Shown here one piece after another: positions 11,040 to 22,429 of a stretch of DNA of 64,000 nucleotides; position 1 is the first letter of the stretch; the number at the start of each line of letters is the position of its first letter. The position numbers and the translations under genes are program-made. Source of the stretch: Takakia lepidozioides (taxonomy: Eukaryota > Streptophyta > Takakiopsida > Takakiales > Takakiaceae). The stretch spans positions 58,234,042-58,298,041 of the forward strand of contig CM060734.1 in the NCBI GenBank assembly GCA_030704615.1. Direction: 5' to 3'. The notes under the pieces were generated by a model. It did no database searches. It was not told the origin of the DNA and saw only the letters and a list, made by a program, of their open reading frames with translations.

Positions 11040-14000
11040 CAGAGGCTATATCATGCTCCATCGTGCTGGGCCACATACGGCCCCATTAGTCGACTCGAGA
11101 TTTTGGCCAAGAGGATTCACATTGGTTGCAAATCTGACAGTATTCCTGTGTCTCCTAGATGCCATGTAACCACGGCAGCGAGCGACACGACAGGTTGCGC
11201 ACGGTCATGCGGGAATGTTAGTATCCGATACCCCTTCGGCACAAGTGCGGGATGTGGACTCCCAGAGTATCAGTTGAGTTGCATAACTAATAGCAGCTGG
11301 GCTTGCGCACAATCCTGCTCTGTTCCTCGAATCCAACTCCGGAAAAAAGCTTCAAGTTACGGAAATCCTCAACACCACCCTCTTGATCAACGCAACAAGC
11401 ATATATACAACATCTTCTGATCCTCCTTCAATATCGAGCTATGCCCACGTGGGCGTTCCATCGGACTCTCCATATGCTTTCACAGGGAACAATACATTCT
11501 TTGTTGCGGGTTGTGATCGACTGAAAATCTCACAGTAGCTGGAGGTGTTGGCGGGAGTTGCAGTACGGGCTGTGGGAGTGGCAGTTATACGACGGTCAAT
11601 TACTGTGGCGGCTTCGCCTGTTGCACGATTCCGATTCCGCCCGGTGCTCTAAACCTGTCGTTGTTTGGAGGAGGAGGATTTGCCGGTTTTTCGAGTGTCA
11701 TCTACCCTGCAAGTTATCAAAACCCCTACGACCGGTGAACTCACCTACTCCGATGAATTCGGTGTTCCGAGCATTGGTCAGTACGGTCTTGAGCTGGCTT
11801 GGGCGTTTAGATGGCCGAATGATTCATCATCTGACAATTTCTTGTCAGAGTTGTGACGTTGTGGAAAAGCGAGCAAACTATGCTTGCGACAAGAATGCAT
11901 TCTGCAGAGAATCAGATGTAAACGATACTGACGTGTGGTTTCAAGGCTTCGATAACTTGGGTTACAATTGTTTCTGCAACGATGGCTACAGTGGGGATGG
12001 ATACACCAACGGCACGAAATGCGTCGGTAAGTTATCAGACTCTCATCTGGAGTCCTGCGGCATTCACGAAACATGTATCGACTCACAGTATTCCTATCTG
12101 TCCTTAAAGTCGTTGATCTAACTTATGTAACGTTCGTATACGTACACAATTTGTCTGAGAGAGTGAGCGAGCAGGGAGAGCTCGTCAGGGGTTGTACACA
12201 TTAGTATTGCAGATATATCGACGACCTGGGACTAGTCGTTACAATTGTAGATTCCAACGACTGGACACTAGTTCATTATCTCTGCATGAGGTCCAGAAGG
12301 TAACAACCAAATAGGTGTTGGCTGCCCAGTCATAAAAGCAGGAGCTACGGTACTCTATAATAAGTACTGTGGCACCAGTGAGCCATATACAACATTGATC
12401 AACAAGTGCTTTATGACTAATGTGAGTAAGTCAGGTGAGTGGACCGTGTGTAAGCTGCTTGAGAGCTCTCTGGACAAGTGACAGCTCCGGGGCAACACGA
12501 TGGCAAGACGCCAAGGCAGAGTGATTTCTAAAACTGTACATTGTAATGTTCCTAGCTAGCACATGTGATCTCTTGTGGACATTCATGCAAGAGAACGTCA
12601 CGGACTCACGCATCTGACATCGCGAGGCTTGGAACTTTGAACATTTGCTCTTGAAACTGCAGATATCAATGAGTGTTTGGATCCGACGTTGAACCGGTGT
12701 GCCCGGTTTTCTACTTGCACCAACACACTTGGTTCCTACAACTGCACCTGCAACAATGGGTTCAGCGGACTTGGATACCGCAATGTGTAAATCTATATGT
12801 AAGGCAACTTGGAATCACGTACATGTGGCATTGAGTACTTGGAGCTTTATGCAGACATCGATGAGTGTTCCAACTCGACATGGAACCAGTGTGCCCCGAA
12901 TGCTAATTGCATCAACACGCTTGGTTCCTACTACTGCATTTGCAACAACAAGGGATTCTCTGGCGACGGACTCATAAACGGGACTGGTTGTCAACATTCG
13001 GCTGACCACACTCGACTAATTGTAGGTAATAAACTGACAGGCCTGCTTTCTCACCCGAGTTGGACATTCCGGAAGTTGCATCTAATTTATTGTGCATGTG
13101 TAACTAGCTCGATCACTCTACGTTACGCTGCATATGTAACTTAGGTTGATCAACCCGAAAAGTGATGAAGTATGCTTCGTTGAAGGGATTTAAGAAACTT
13201 GCATGTGGCCAGGATCAACCACAGGTTTTGCTGTGTTGTGTTGAGTACTCGTTGAGTATCGAGTGCAAATTAACTGTGTGTTTTGTTTCTCGTCGTCCAT
13301 GGCTAAGATCATCTCAAAAGAGCGTGTTCAAACATAGGAGGGCTCCAGGTATATTGAACTCAAATTGATACCTACACATGGCAGGTGCTACCGTTGGTCC
13401 CTCTCTTGCGGTTGTAATTATCCTCAGTGCACTCGTGTGGCGAATAAGAGGAGAGAGCGAGAGGCGTCGAATTGAGTTAGGACACTATAAGGAAATCGGA
13501 ACGAAGGATGTAGGAAGAAAGTTTTCAGTCGCAGAGAGCTCCACAAGGCCACGATTGGTTATACTGTCGAGATTGGCCAAGGTGGTTTTGGTAAAGTGTA
13601 CTGTGGCACTCTGGACTGTGGGACGAATATGGCGGTGAAGAAACCAAATCCGCGGAGGAATTTGGGAGCAGATGGCGTGAAGCAGCTTCTGAACGAGGTG
13701 GCGGTTTTGTTGCAGGTCAACCACCGCAATCTAGTCAAGCTGCTTGGATGTTGCCTGGAGAAGAGGGTCCCGCTGCACATGTCACAGGGTAGCCTCTTTG
13801 ACCACCTGCATGGAAAGCGCTCGGACGAGGGAAGACTGAATTGGAGCCAACGCTTGCAAATTGCAATTGATACTGCAGAGGCCTTGGCCTACCTCCATAA
13901 TCATGCCTCTCCCAAGTCTATCATTCACAGGGATATCAAGTCTTCGAACATCCTCTTAGATGATAGACTTACCTGGGAAAGTTTCGGATTTTGGAATCTC

Positions 14001-14604
14001 TCTCCTGGTCCAGAACGATGCGACCCATGTGTCAACACAACCTGCGGGGACAAATGGATACATGGACCCGGAGGTTCTCTATACCGGGCAAATGACCGAC
14101 AAGAGTGATGTATACAGTTTTGGGGTGGTGTTGCTGGAGTTGATTACCTCTCAGAAACCATTGGGCAAGAGAGAAGATTTGGGCATTAACTTGCCACAGG
14201 TGCACTGGGTTCCCCCAGTACAGCAGGGAAATCTGTACACAATTGTGGATTCCAAGCTCCTGGAAGACGGTTCCGTGAGCTTGGATGCCATAGAGTGTGT
14301 GGCACAGTTGGCAGTTTGGTGTTTGGCCCATCGCGGACGAGGACGTCCAACGATGAAGCAAGTGGTAGAGGCGCTCTGCAAAATCAGTAGTGGTCCCACT
14401 GACAACTTTCTAAATGGTCCACGACCATTTGACACAACTTCGATTACTATGGATACCAGATGGAGCTTCAGGGGCTTCAGATGGTTTCCCATGCTTGACA
14501 GTAAGAGCCTCGATTCAACCCATGCCAGTTTTAATGTTACACATTCCACGGATGACACTTTTTCCCAAGGTACGATGACTAGCGAGTGTTCCTGGCCTCG
14601 GTGA
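11040..14604 (+). pseudogene. Wall-associated-kinase-like receptor, frameshifted
   Basis: The order is that of a plant WAK or WAK-like receptor kinase. A galacturonan-binding-type module (CGNVSIRYPFG then GCGLPEYQLSC) lies near 11200-11290 and continues in other frames to about 11735. Three EGF-like modules follow near 11880-12020, 12663-12790 (DINECLDPTLNRCA, changing frame midway) and 12857-12990 ([19 protein letters not shown]). A hydrophobic segment is at 13378-13440 (PSLAVVIILSALVW). The kinase runs from about 13550 to 14420, with GQGGFGKVY, AVKK, HRDIKSSNILLDD, VSDFGIS and DVYSFGVVLLELI. At least four frame changes interrupt it: near 11535, 11745, 13535 and 13970, the last between HRD and DFG. 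Part of the hinge before MSQGSLFDHL is also missing. Splicing cannot easily explain a shift inside the activation region, so I call a pseudogene; assembly errors are the alternative. Confidence 0.8.
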
Positions 14605-14714
14605 CATTTTCGGGGAGCCTTCTAGAGCCCAGCGGCCCAGTGGTTCCACTGCGTATCTCCAATTCAGCCGCATGATCAAGTTATAACCACATGTATTCAA
14701 TCAACTTATCCTCC

Positions 14715-14945
14715 CTGTGCACCAGAAGGAGTGAGCTACAAGGCTTTCTACTTCGACAGCTCTGCCCCAGCTTATCACTTTGTTGCAACTGCGGATGGAC
14801 ATATGGATTTTTTAGACATGATATTAAAGGGGCACAAGGAAACTGACTACATGCGTATGCAAGAATGGGCCATCAAGAGCTCCAATGCGACGGTTCACTG
14901 AGGGCATTCTGTGGCCTTTCTCCAAACGACCCTCCTTCACAACAC
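14715..14945 (+). pseudogene. Chlorophyllase 3'-terminal remnant
   Basis: Two frames reproduce the C-terminal part of plant chlorophyllase, an alpha/beta hydrolase that removes phytol from chlorophyll. Frame one reads CAPEGVSYKAFYF, then SAPAYHFVATADGHMDFLD; the His in the DGHMD context fits the catalytic His region. After a one-base shift near 14830 the next frame reads CVCKNGPSRAPMRRF, then TEGILWPF, matching the CKNG-x-PMRRF signature at the family C-terminus. No upstream lipase motif (GHSRGG) or N-terminal exon was found, so only the 3' end is present. It starts about 110 bp after the WAK-like stop, on the same strand. Confidence 0.7.
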
Positions 14946-16769
14946 CTCTTCCTTGCATAATGTGCTAGCCCATCCTGATGGCGCTCCTGTGCTTCTCGAA
15001 CCTCCTAATGTTATGTATCTGAGCATTACCCTAATTCCACTAGTGACTTGGATATCGGAACTCCAGTGTATAAGACACGATAATGCTCCCCAGAAAGTCT
15101 TGGAACATGGACTGTATTATAAGCATGCTGAGTAGAAGCCATGCATAGTTTTAGTTTATTGATGCTTGGCGAGGCTTGTGAAGTTTCCAGTGAGTTGTTT
15201 AGGTTCCATTCTCATGTGTTTGGATCATAGAGACTCCAAAAAAAAAGGGGAGAGGAATGTGTCATGTAGTATACCAACTTTGGGGCTTGGCTATTAGTAA
15301 ATCCGGCCATAGTCAGGTATGTTGTTTGCAGTTTATTATTTTCAACTGTACTAGAGCACAATCATGCCATCAGGGATGATGAGTGCCATTAAAGATGAGT
15401 TCAGTTTGCCTAAATTTTCACCTGGCTTTGAGAAAGAGAAACATGCAGAAGAGGGAGATGTTTCTTAGGCTTGTGAAAGAGTGGAGACTCCATTGGGACG
15501 CTTCACTTGAGCCAGAGATTTGTTTCCGCTAGAATGTGGAAGGTTCTTTTGCAGATAATGCTGCAATCTTAACTTCAGACCAGAATAAAAAGCAATTCAC
15601 TCATCAAAGTGGAGAAGGGTTCCATAACAATGGATTGCATGACCATTGGAAAGCAGCTTTTCCACTGCATGAGGGAGCTTTCCACATTGATAGTTGGGCC
15701 CCTTCTGCTCAATTCTCTACCTTTTTCTTGATGGGTCGCAGCTCTGTCCCTACGATGACATTGGGAATGCCCGTACATGGACAATTCTTACTCATGTATT
15801 CTCAGGAATCTACCCTCAAATTCCATTCTAAACCCACTCAGGAACTCTGTTTCTAGAGAATCCCTGAGTACTAGAATACAAAGGAACCCACACCTGAAAT
15901 GGATTACGCTTGCAGCTCAGATGTTCTGAGGTCCGGATTCTTTCACGCCTCTGGAGCTAGAGAGACATTATAATCTGCATTGGAGTCAGGAGACACTTGC
16001 ACTTCAGGATCGACCTTCCCTCAGCCGTGTCGGAGACCCCTTCACCCAGACTGAGCTGTCCGATGGAGACATCAACTGGCGCCGCCATAAGCAGAACAGA
16101 AATTCGGAAATTAGAGTATATCTGAACTTGGGCACAAAAGATAGACTTCTTGTTTTCAGTGTGATCCAGATTTTGCTTCTGGTATGAACTTGGACTCGAG
16201 TTTAAGTGTGTGATCCCAGCCTCTTGGACCTCTCCTTCTTACAGTTAGGCGCTCGAATTCTTGTTGGCAAGGTGATCTCTTTGGCTAGCTAACTCTCTAA
16301 TTACGAGACCCATAGCTCTCGCCAGCCTCTTGCCTTAGGCAGTTTGGGGAGGTTTCCCGGTGTAGTAGCCGAGCTTGCTAAGGAGAATTGGCTCTTACTT
16401 ACGCTGGCTCTTCTAACTCTTGGTAGTGCAAGCTACATTGAAGTAGCATACAACGAAGGTCTGGTCGAGTCGGAAGACTCTGGACATGTACTGTCCCGAG
16501 CTGACTTCGAAACTGTGATACAGTGTTATAAAAGGCCCTCACTGAAGTCCTTGCAGACCGCATCGTGTATGACCTAATTTTCTGCATTGAAGCTTAAGTC
16601 AAATCGTTACTCCATATCGTTCGTTCGTTCAAAGTGCGAAGAGGGCGATGTGTGCGGTGATGGAAGGCTCGGTCGTGCCCGTGAATGCGTGGGGATGATC
16701 GGAGAGAAAGGAGAAGGGGAGGGAGTGAGAGGGATGCTGCTGCGGTGAGCGAGGCGTTGTAAGAAGCAA
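14946..16769. other. Intergenic region, no recognised gene
   Basis: A plus-strand open frame of 106 codons at 15536-15856 and another of 77 codons at 16344-16577 show no family resemblance. A short A-rich run is at 15238. The last few hundred bases are presumably upstream sequence of the bS21 gene. Confidence 0.45.
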
Positions 16770-17441
16770 ATGGCCACGCGATGTCGCAGTCTACATTTCT
16801 GGGCCTGGGCGCAGCGATCATACGGGGTACTCTCTGGCCTCTCTCTCTCATGTTCGAAATCCGTGGTTTCCAACATCGGAGTTGGTTTTTCTTCATCTTC
16901 TGGAGGAAAAGTTAACACAGGCGCAGCTCCACGAGTGTGGCACCAGCTGCTTCGATCGCAAAGCTTTGGAGGTGTGGGTGTGATCGGGGTGGGAAGTCAC
17001 TATGGGGGTTCCCTGTTAGCTAAAGAGACTACCTCCTCAAACAACAAGTTAAGTACTGCATACACTACTCGGAGTGTTGCAATCAACAGAGGTCTATTGG
17101 GCCACAGAGAAGGTTTAAGCTTGCTTGGGGTTGGATCATGGAGCTTGGGAATCCAGCAAGTGCGGCAAGTGATGGTGGAAGTGCCCAAGGATGATTTGGA
17201 GAGGGCCATACGCAAGATGAAAAGGAAGCTCAAAGAGGACGGAGGTATACGCGTGGTGCGAACACGGCAGTACTTCTTGAAGCCCTCGGATTTGAAGGTG
17301 CTGGCCGGCAAGGAACGCGACAAGCGCATTGCGAAGAGGGCCTTCCGTGAGAAACTGAAATGGATCATGGGTCGCCGCTCTAGGTATTGCACTTCGCCCC
17401 GTCTGACTAGCTCACTTTCAGAGATCACTTGTTTATATTGA
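16770..17441 (+). CDS. Organelle-type small-subunit ribosomal protein bS21
   Basis: The open frame begins with MATRCRSLHF, a Ser/Arg-rich and acid-poor leader of about 130 residues typical of an organelle targeting sequence. Residues 134-205 match bacterial-type bS21: VMVEVPKDDLERAIRKMKRK, then the basic helix through RTRQYFLKPSDLK and RDKRIAKRAFREKLKWIMGR. bS21 binds the small ribosomal subunit near the mRNA exit platform. The similarity ends at GRRSR, just before a GT at 17384, so the coding exon probably ends at 17383. Either a very short last exon follows, or the protein ends at the in-frame stop at 17439-17441. I cannot tell plastid from mitochondrion. The leader is long relative to bacterial bS21, which is only about 70 residues in all. 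Confidence 0.8.
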   Translation: MATRCRSLHFWAWAQRSYGVLSGLSLSCSKSVVSNIGVGFSSSSGGKVNTGAAPRVWHQLLRSQSFGGVGVIGVGSHYGGSLLAKETTSSNNKLSTAYTTRSVAINRGLLGHREGLSLLGVGSWSLGIQQVRQVMVEVPKDDLERAIRKMKRKLKEDGGIRVVRTRQYFLKPSDLKVLAGKERDKRIAKRAFREKLKWIMGRRSRYCTSPRLTSSLSEITCLY

Positions 17442-18397
17442 AGGTTGAATGTTTCTTGCATCCAATTCACTATGGGTGTGATGGGTGCAGAGGTTTTTGA
17501 GCATGGAGAACGCAAGCATGGCTGTCTTCAAGATGGTTCAAGATGGTATGTTGTTGTCAGTGCAATCATTTGTTCATTCTCGAGGGTTTGTAGTGAAGCC
17601 ACTGCACATTTAGAGTACGATGTCAACATGAATGCCATATTTTAGATTTGATGTGACTGCCATTTGTGTTGGACATGTCAAAGACTTACAATGTGCGCTT
17701 CTGGGTTGGCTCTGTAGACTCCAGTTAGTACATCACAGGTTGATGTGGAAATCCTGCATAAACACTGGCCTTCTGGAGTTTCTCATAAACCCATTTGCTT
17801 TGGGTGTTCTGGAACTGGAACAATCCAGGACACTCTAGGCATTGACATAGCTTCTTGCAAGAGAGGAGTGGGAAACCGGGGGAATCATCCTGCCACTGAT
17901 GTTAGGGACCCATAGGGAACCAAATGCAAACAAACTAAGTGTAGAATTAAACTGGGCCAGCTTCTATGTGGGGTTGTTTTTGTACTGGCTAATCCATTCC
18001 CCAATCACTTCACCTAATCAATCACAGCAAGAGCTTTTTTGCCTCATTTGGAGCAAATCCAGATTTTAATTATTTGTGACTGTTTACATCTGGAGTCACG
18101 TCCAATGACAAGGAAGTAAGATAAATGACCTATACCACCGGAAAGATTCCTCTGTGGTTATTAGGTATTGTAGCTGGTACCCCTCTAAAACTCCTGGGAG
18201 TGGCGGTTCACACATCAGGCCCCTTAATTAGAGTGAGGAGAGAGTAACCTCTTTCAAAGTAAGCCCCATGAGGCACTGATCACAAGGCCAGTGCCTAGAG
18301 AAGATTATTATCAAGATCATTATCTTTTTCATAGATACATTTTTAAATATAGTATATTGCCATGTACTGAATTTAAACTTTAAACCCTCTCTTATTG
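17442..18397. other. Intergenic region downstream of bS21
   Basis: This may hold the 3' exon or 3' UTR of the bS21 gene. No other protein similarity or RNA gene was recognised. The segment around 18300-18400 is AT-rich. Confidence 0.45.
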
Positions 18398-19270
18398 TCA
18401 TATTAGTATTTGAAGCGGCTGTGTTCTTTGAATTCCACTTGAGAATTGATTTGTCTCCTCTTCTCCACTATCCACGTTGCCATGAATTCTGTAGGCACCA
18501 AGCAAGGCACCCCACATCACAGCACCTGCTTCACTTGGCATGTTGTTGATCGAATCCTGTTGCCTTGTCAAATCACCAACCCTGCAGCCAAAGTGCTCCA
18601 CTCCAGCAGTGAGGCCATGATCTTGACTGGGGATTTCGAAGTAGTATTCACCTTCATCCACTAGGGCGATGTAGCTACATGCAGGAGAACACATGTCAAG
18701 GTGTTATTGCCCGGCTGCAGCCTTCCTTCTGTACTCCTTGAAATCACTGCCAGGTCTCCGTATGACATCCATGCTGGGCATATATGCAACCATTGAATTC
18801 CATCCGTTCCGCCAAATTGTAACATCCACTGCAAGCATAAATTTACTGCTAGAGGGTGTTGTAGCGGCAAGTGTCTGCCCGGTGGTGAAAGACAACCAGT
18901 GCAGAAATTCTGCACTTGAGTTCAGATCCTTTCCATCGTTGATTCTCCCGCATATGGAACATGTCCATGAAGGCAGTGTTGAGGATGACATCTGGTACAA
19001 TTCCAGTGTTCATGGTGTCACAATAAAACTCTTTGCCCGTTTTTAGGGCTGCCAGGCTTGCATACAAATTGCAAACACAATTGAATGTAACCATCACCCC
19101 CTCATGCATCATTTGGTCACATGTCTCCTAAGGCTCCACCCTGCAATCCATGCCAAGCATATCCTTTGATCATTGCACTCCATGGCACCACACATCATTT
19201 AGCCATATTGTTGAGCACTTGGGATGTGCATGTGTTTATGCTGTTAAGTTTGCATACATGTCGGCAAGGC
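18398..19270 (-). pseudogene. Second PPR fragment with E-domain remnant
   Basis: Minus-strand pieces resemble a PLS-class pentatricopeptide protein. SLADMYANL lies near 19265; an FNCVCNLYASLAALKTGKEF segment lies near 19080, followed by PDVILNTAFMDMFHM. An E-domain remnant lies near 18510-18690, with LVDEGEYYFE and AVMWGALLGAYRIHGNVD. Frameshifts separate them. It lies immediately past the GDYW end of the neighbouring PPR gene, so it is a tandem relative or a displaced piece of the same locus. Confidence 0.7.
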
Positions 19271-19699
19271 TTGGTTCACCAGTAATCCCCACAAGAACAA
19301 ACCCCACCTTGGAAGTGGTGATTGCGGTTAGCATCCCGCACAGCATTTGTTTTGTGCAACAATCTTTCAGATGAATTTGGTTGCAGTGTGGCAGTCACCA
19401 CACACCTGTAGGTTTTTGATGATGCAGATGGGCATCCCAGGGGGGGTGCCCAAAAGCAATGGCCAGATTCGCACTGTGTCGGACGAGAAATTCCCTTCTG
19501 CTGCTCCTCCAATTCATGCAACACGAAGTGCTTGTCAGGCATGTCTCCAGCCTCCTTCATTGGCTCAGACAGTCTATGCAGCTGAGCATGGAATTCTTCA
19601 ATTTCTGGGTGCAACTGGTCTTCAGTGCTACTTGGTATGTTACAACCCTGCTAGGCCACTCTTTTCGGATTAATCTCACGGATGAGCAAAGAATAGGGG

Positions 19700-20130
19700 G
19701 AGTGCTAACCAAACTAAAGAAGAAACTGGTCTACTAGGGCTTTAGGCATCTATCCATCACAGGTAGAGCCCTGGTAGCGAGCCAAATCCTCCTTGCCAGT
19801 ATTGGTACTTTGCCTCAGTCTGGAGCCCCTCGGCCCCTGAGATCAACGAGATCAGAAACACTATCCGCAACTTCAACCAAAGGCCAGCGGTCTCGTGGGC
19901 TCAAACCTGTCTCCCAAAAGAGAAGGGGGGCCCGGCATCATGGACCCCAACACGCAGATTAGTGCTCTAATATTGGGGAAGTGGGTGGTCAGGTTCCTTG
20001 GCCCAGAGGGTGGTTGGCGGAAACACCTCACTTTCCCCCACATTTCCTGCAGCTCACCACTTCAATCCAAAGGATGGGGTCCATCCCTAAGGTAGAGAAT
20101 GCAAGGATATAAACACAAGTTCACAGGCTC
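19700..20130. other. Unexplained sequence between the E+ and DYW parts of the PPR pseudogene
   Basis: The minus-strand E+ remnant ends near 20140 and the DYW domain begins near 19614. In intact family members these are contiguous, so about 430-500 bp is extra here. I see no transposon ends or coding similarity in it. Confidence 0.4.
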
Positions 20131-20370
20131 CCCGCTTTGGAAGGCCATCTGGGCTGTTTGGAAATGTCTGAACTTGGTTGTCCGCCTCAATGCAGCTGTC
20201 CTGGCTCCTTTCTGGCGCCTCTGTCCCCCATTTTCCTCACTTTTGCTTTGTCATCGCTGAAGTTTCACTCAAATCTTGTTGATGTGGCAGTCATTGCTGT
20301 GTTGACATTTGATATGGATGTCTGTCATAGGGAGCTAGTCGTGAGAGACAATGCCGAAGAAACATCTAAT

Positions 20371-20822
20371 GTCCATTGTCCATGATACCAATCTCAAAAT
20401 GAGGAGGTTGTGCTCCCCTTGGAGACTCTCAAAACATGTCTTCACATTTCTCCACTAAAAACTCATCAATTAGCATGGGCTTGATGACATTCAAGACGGA
20501 GGCACTAGCTATTTATGGGACAGATATCACAATGACCACTGTCATCAAGCCCATGCTAATTGATGAGCTTTTAATGGAGAAATTCCCTTTCCACCCGTCC
20601 ATTGTCCATGATACCAATCTCAAAATGAGGAGGTTGTGCTCCCCTTGGAGACTCTCAAAACATGTCTTCACATTTCTCCACCAAAAACTCATCAATTAGC
20701 ATGGGCTTGATGACATTGAAGACGGAGGCACTAGCTAATTATGGGACAGATATCACAATGACCGCTGTCATCAAGCCCATGCTAATTGATGAGCTTTTAA
20801 TGGAGAAATTCTCTTGTCATAT
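20371..20822. repeat. 226-bp tandem repeat, two copies, each with an internal hairpin
   Basis: Copy one is 20371-20596 and copy two 20597-20822, with only a few differences. Each starts gtccattgtccatgatacc. Each contains an inverted repeat of about 31 bp: the arm with 'catcaattagcatgggc' (20463-20480 in copy one) is repeated in reverse complement as 'gcccatgctaattgatg' (20547-20563), around a spacer of roughly 50 bp. The pair lies inside the PPR pseudogene. Confidence 0.85.
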
Positions 20823-21162
20823 ATGAGCAAAAGATTGGAAGAACAAGATATCCCTTCCACAATCCAACTTGCCAGCAGCATCATAGATGTTTGTAAATTC
20901 CCACATCTTGGGGATCCCACTTGAGAAGGCATTTTGCCGCCTGTTCGGCTAACCCCAAATTGCTACATAGTGAAATTGTGTTGTCCACCACCCTCCATTG
21001 ATTTCCTTTGATCGATTCAGTAAGCCCACATGGCTTCAGGTGTTCCTGATCACTTCAAATAGCTGGAGGGCCGACCTAGCACACCCATTGTCAGCATATA
21101 GTGAAATCATGGGCATTCCAGGAGACTACATCTCGTTGAACCCGTATTGTCAAACACTTGAC

Positions 21163-21167
21163 GAGCA
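21163..21167. repeat. Target-site duplication, left copy (GAGCA)
   Basis: GAGCA lies directly before the TGTCAG terminus at 21168 and is repeated directly after the matching CTGACA terminus. Five base pairs is the usual duplication length for LTR retrotransposon integration. Confidence 0.75.
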
Positions 21168-21310
21168 TGTCAGAAAACCGCTGGCGTGTGGTCAGACTAG
21201 GGATTGAACCTAGGACCTCCCCCATTCCGGTGGGGTGCTCTACCACCGAGCTACCCGTCCTGTTCTGTTCTCAGAGTGCCGTGCAAGGGCTATAGCCTTG
21301 ACACCTCCAA
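21168..21310 (-). repeat. Left arm of the palindromic insertion, LTR-like with tRNA-like core
   Basis: Read on the minus strand it runs from TTGGAGGTGTCAAGG to TTTTCTGACA. Its centre has an A-box-like TAGCTCGGTGGTAGAGC and a B-box-like GGTTCAATCC with intervening G/C-rich arms, similar to a tRNA gene. The anticodon arm is imperfect, so I call it tRNA-like and not a functional tRNA. Confidence 0.7.
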
Positions 21311-22290
21311 CTCTCCCCCGCAAGACATAGCCCTTATTGCTAATGCCCACCCTTTCTGACCACTGCCACAACCTTGGCTCTAATACCATGTCATTGAAGT
21401 CTGTTTGAGTCCATAAAGATTTCTTGAGCCGACACACCTTATCACCTTCTTGGAAGCCTTCTGTTGTTTCTGACTTGGCATCCAACTTGCTCCTTTGCCC
21501 ATCAGGTATCAATGCATAAGCAGCACAACCAAAAACCTCTCAGATGCTTTAGGTTTGGCTTCTTCTCACTCCATGCCTCCTCTAGAGTAATGTCTTTCAA
21601 AGCTCGTGTGGGACTCGAAATTTTGAGATAGGTGGCCGTGTTCATGGCCTCTCCCCAAAACTCGTGTCCAAGGCTTGAGGTCTGTAGCATGCATCTAGCC
21701 TTCTCACACTCCGTTCTGGGCTGGACTTTCCCTCGCTGTTACTTGGCTCTTTATGCCTCTCTTAGCAAGATAGCTCTTGAATCCCTGATCTAGGAATTCC
21801 CCCCTCCATCACTCCTAAGAACCTTGACTTTGAGGTCTAGCTGATTTTCAACTTCATGCACAACTTTCTTAAATGCCTCCAACACTTGACCTTTCTCTCT
21901 CAGGGTGTACAAGAAGGTCTTTCTACTCATGTCATAAGTGACACAAGGGATCAAGGATCTTCAAAACTTGGCGTTGGGCTTGACGGTGGACTGGTCACCT
22001 GACCTACAGTTCTGTGAAGGATGTGCTAAAGGGAAACAACACAAGTCACCAATGCCCCAGGAATCTGCCACAAGAGCCAAGGAAAGGCTGGAGTAATACA
22101 CACAGATGTGTGTGGCCCCATGAAGACAACATCGCTGGGAGGATCTAGGTATTTTGTCACCTTCACATGACCTGAGTAGAAAGACCTTCTTGTACATCCT
22201 GAGAGAGAAAGGTCAAGTGCTGGAGGCATTTAAGAAATTTGTGCATGAAGTTGAAAATCAACTAGACCTCAAAGTCAAGGTTCTCAGGAG

Positions 22291-22429
22291 TGTTGGAGGT
22301 GTCAAGGCTATAGCCCTTGCACGACACTCTGAGAGCAAAACAGGCCGGGTAGCTCAGTGGTAGAGCACCCCACCGGAATGGGGGAGGTTTCAATCCCTAG
22401 CCCGACCACACGCCAGCGGTTTTCTGACA
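22291..22429 (+). repeat. Right arm of the palindromic insertion, LTR-like with tRNA-like core
   Basis: This is an inverted copy of the left arm, starting TGTTGGAGGTGTCAAGG and ending TTTTCTGACA. It contains TAGCTCAGTGGTAGAGC (A-box-like) and GGTTTCAATCC (B-box-like). The two arms differ at a handful of positions, including a short indel by the B box. Confidence 0.7.

Larger units (their letters stand above)
21168..22429. mobile_element. Palindromic copia-derived insertion in the PPR gene
   Basis: The insert is bounded by TGTCAGAAAACC and GGTTTTCTGACA and flanked by GAGCA on both sides. Its two ends are inverted copies of about 140 bp (21168-21310 and 22291-22429). Inside are two head-to-head Ty1/copia pol fragments. 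The minus-strand one (about 21975-21385) runs from MSRKTFLYTLREKGQVLEAF through GEAMNTATYL and SPTRALKDIT to the RT motif KKSL. The plus-strand one (about 22000-22290) runs from CAKGKQHKSPMP through TDVCGPMKTTSLGG to the same REKGQVLEAF block. Both carry frameshifts or stops. Near 21388-21376, minus strand, TGGTATTAGAGCC looks like a primer-binding site for initiator tRNA-Met. Near 21320, minus strand, GGGGGAGAG looks like a polypurine tract. Confidence 0.8.

Noticed and set aside
21190-21265. Candidate tRNA gene on the minus strand
   Set aside because: The A and B boxes are good, but the anticodon arm is mispaired, position 33 is not T, and a second inverted copy ends the same insertion. It is a repeat component, not a cellular tRNA.
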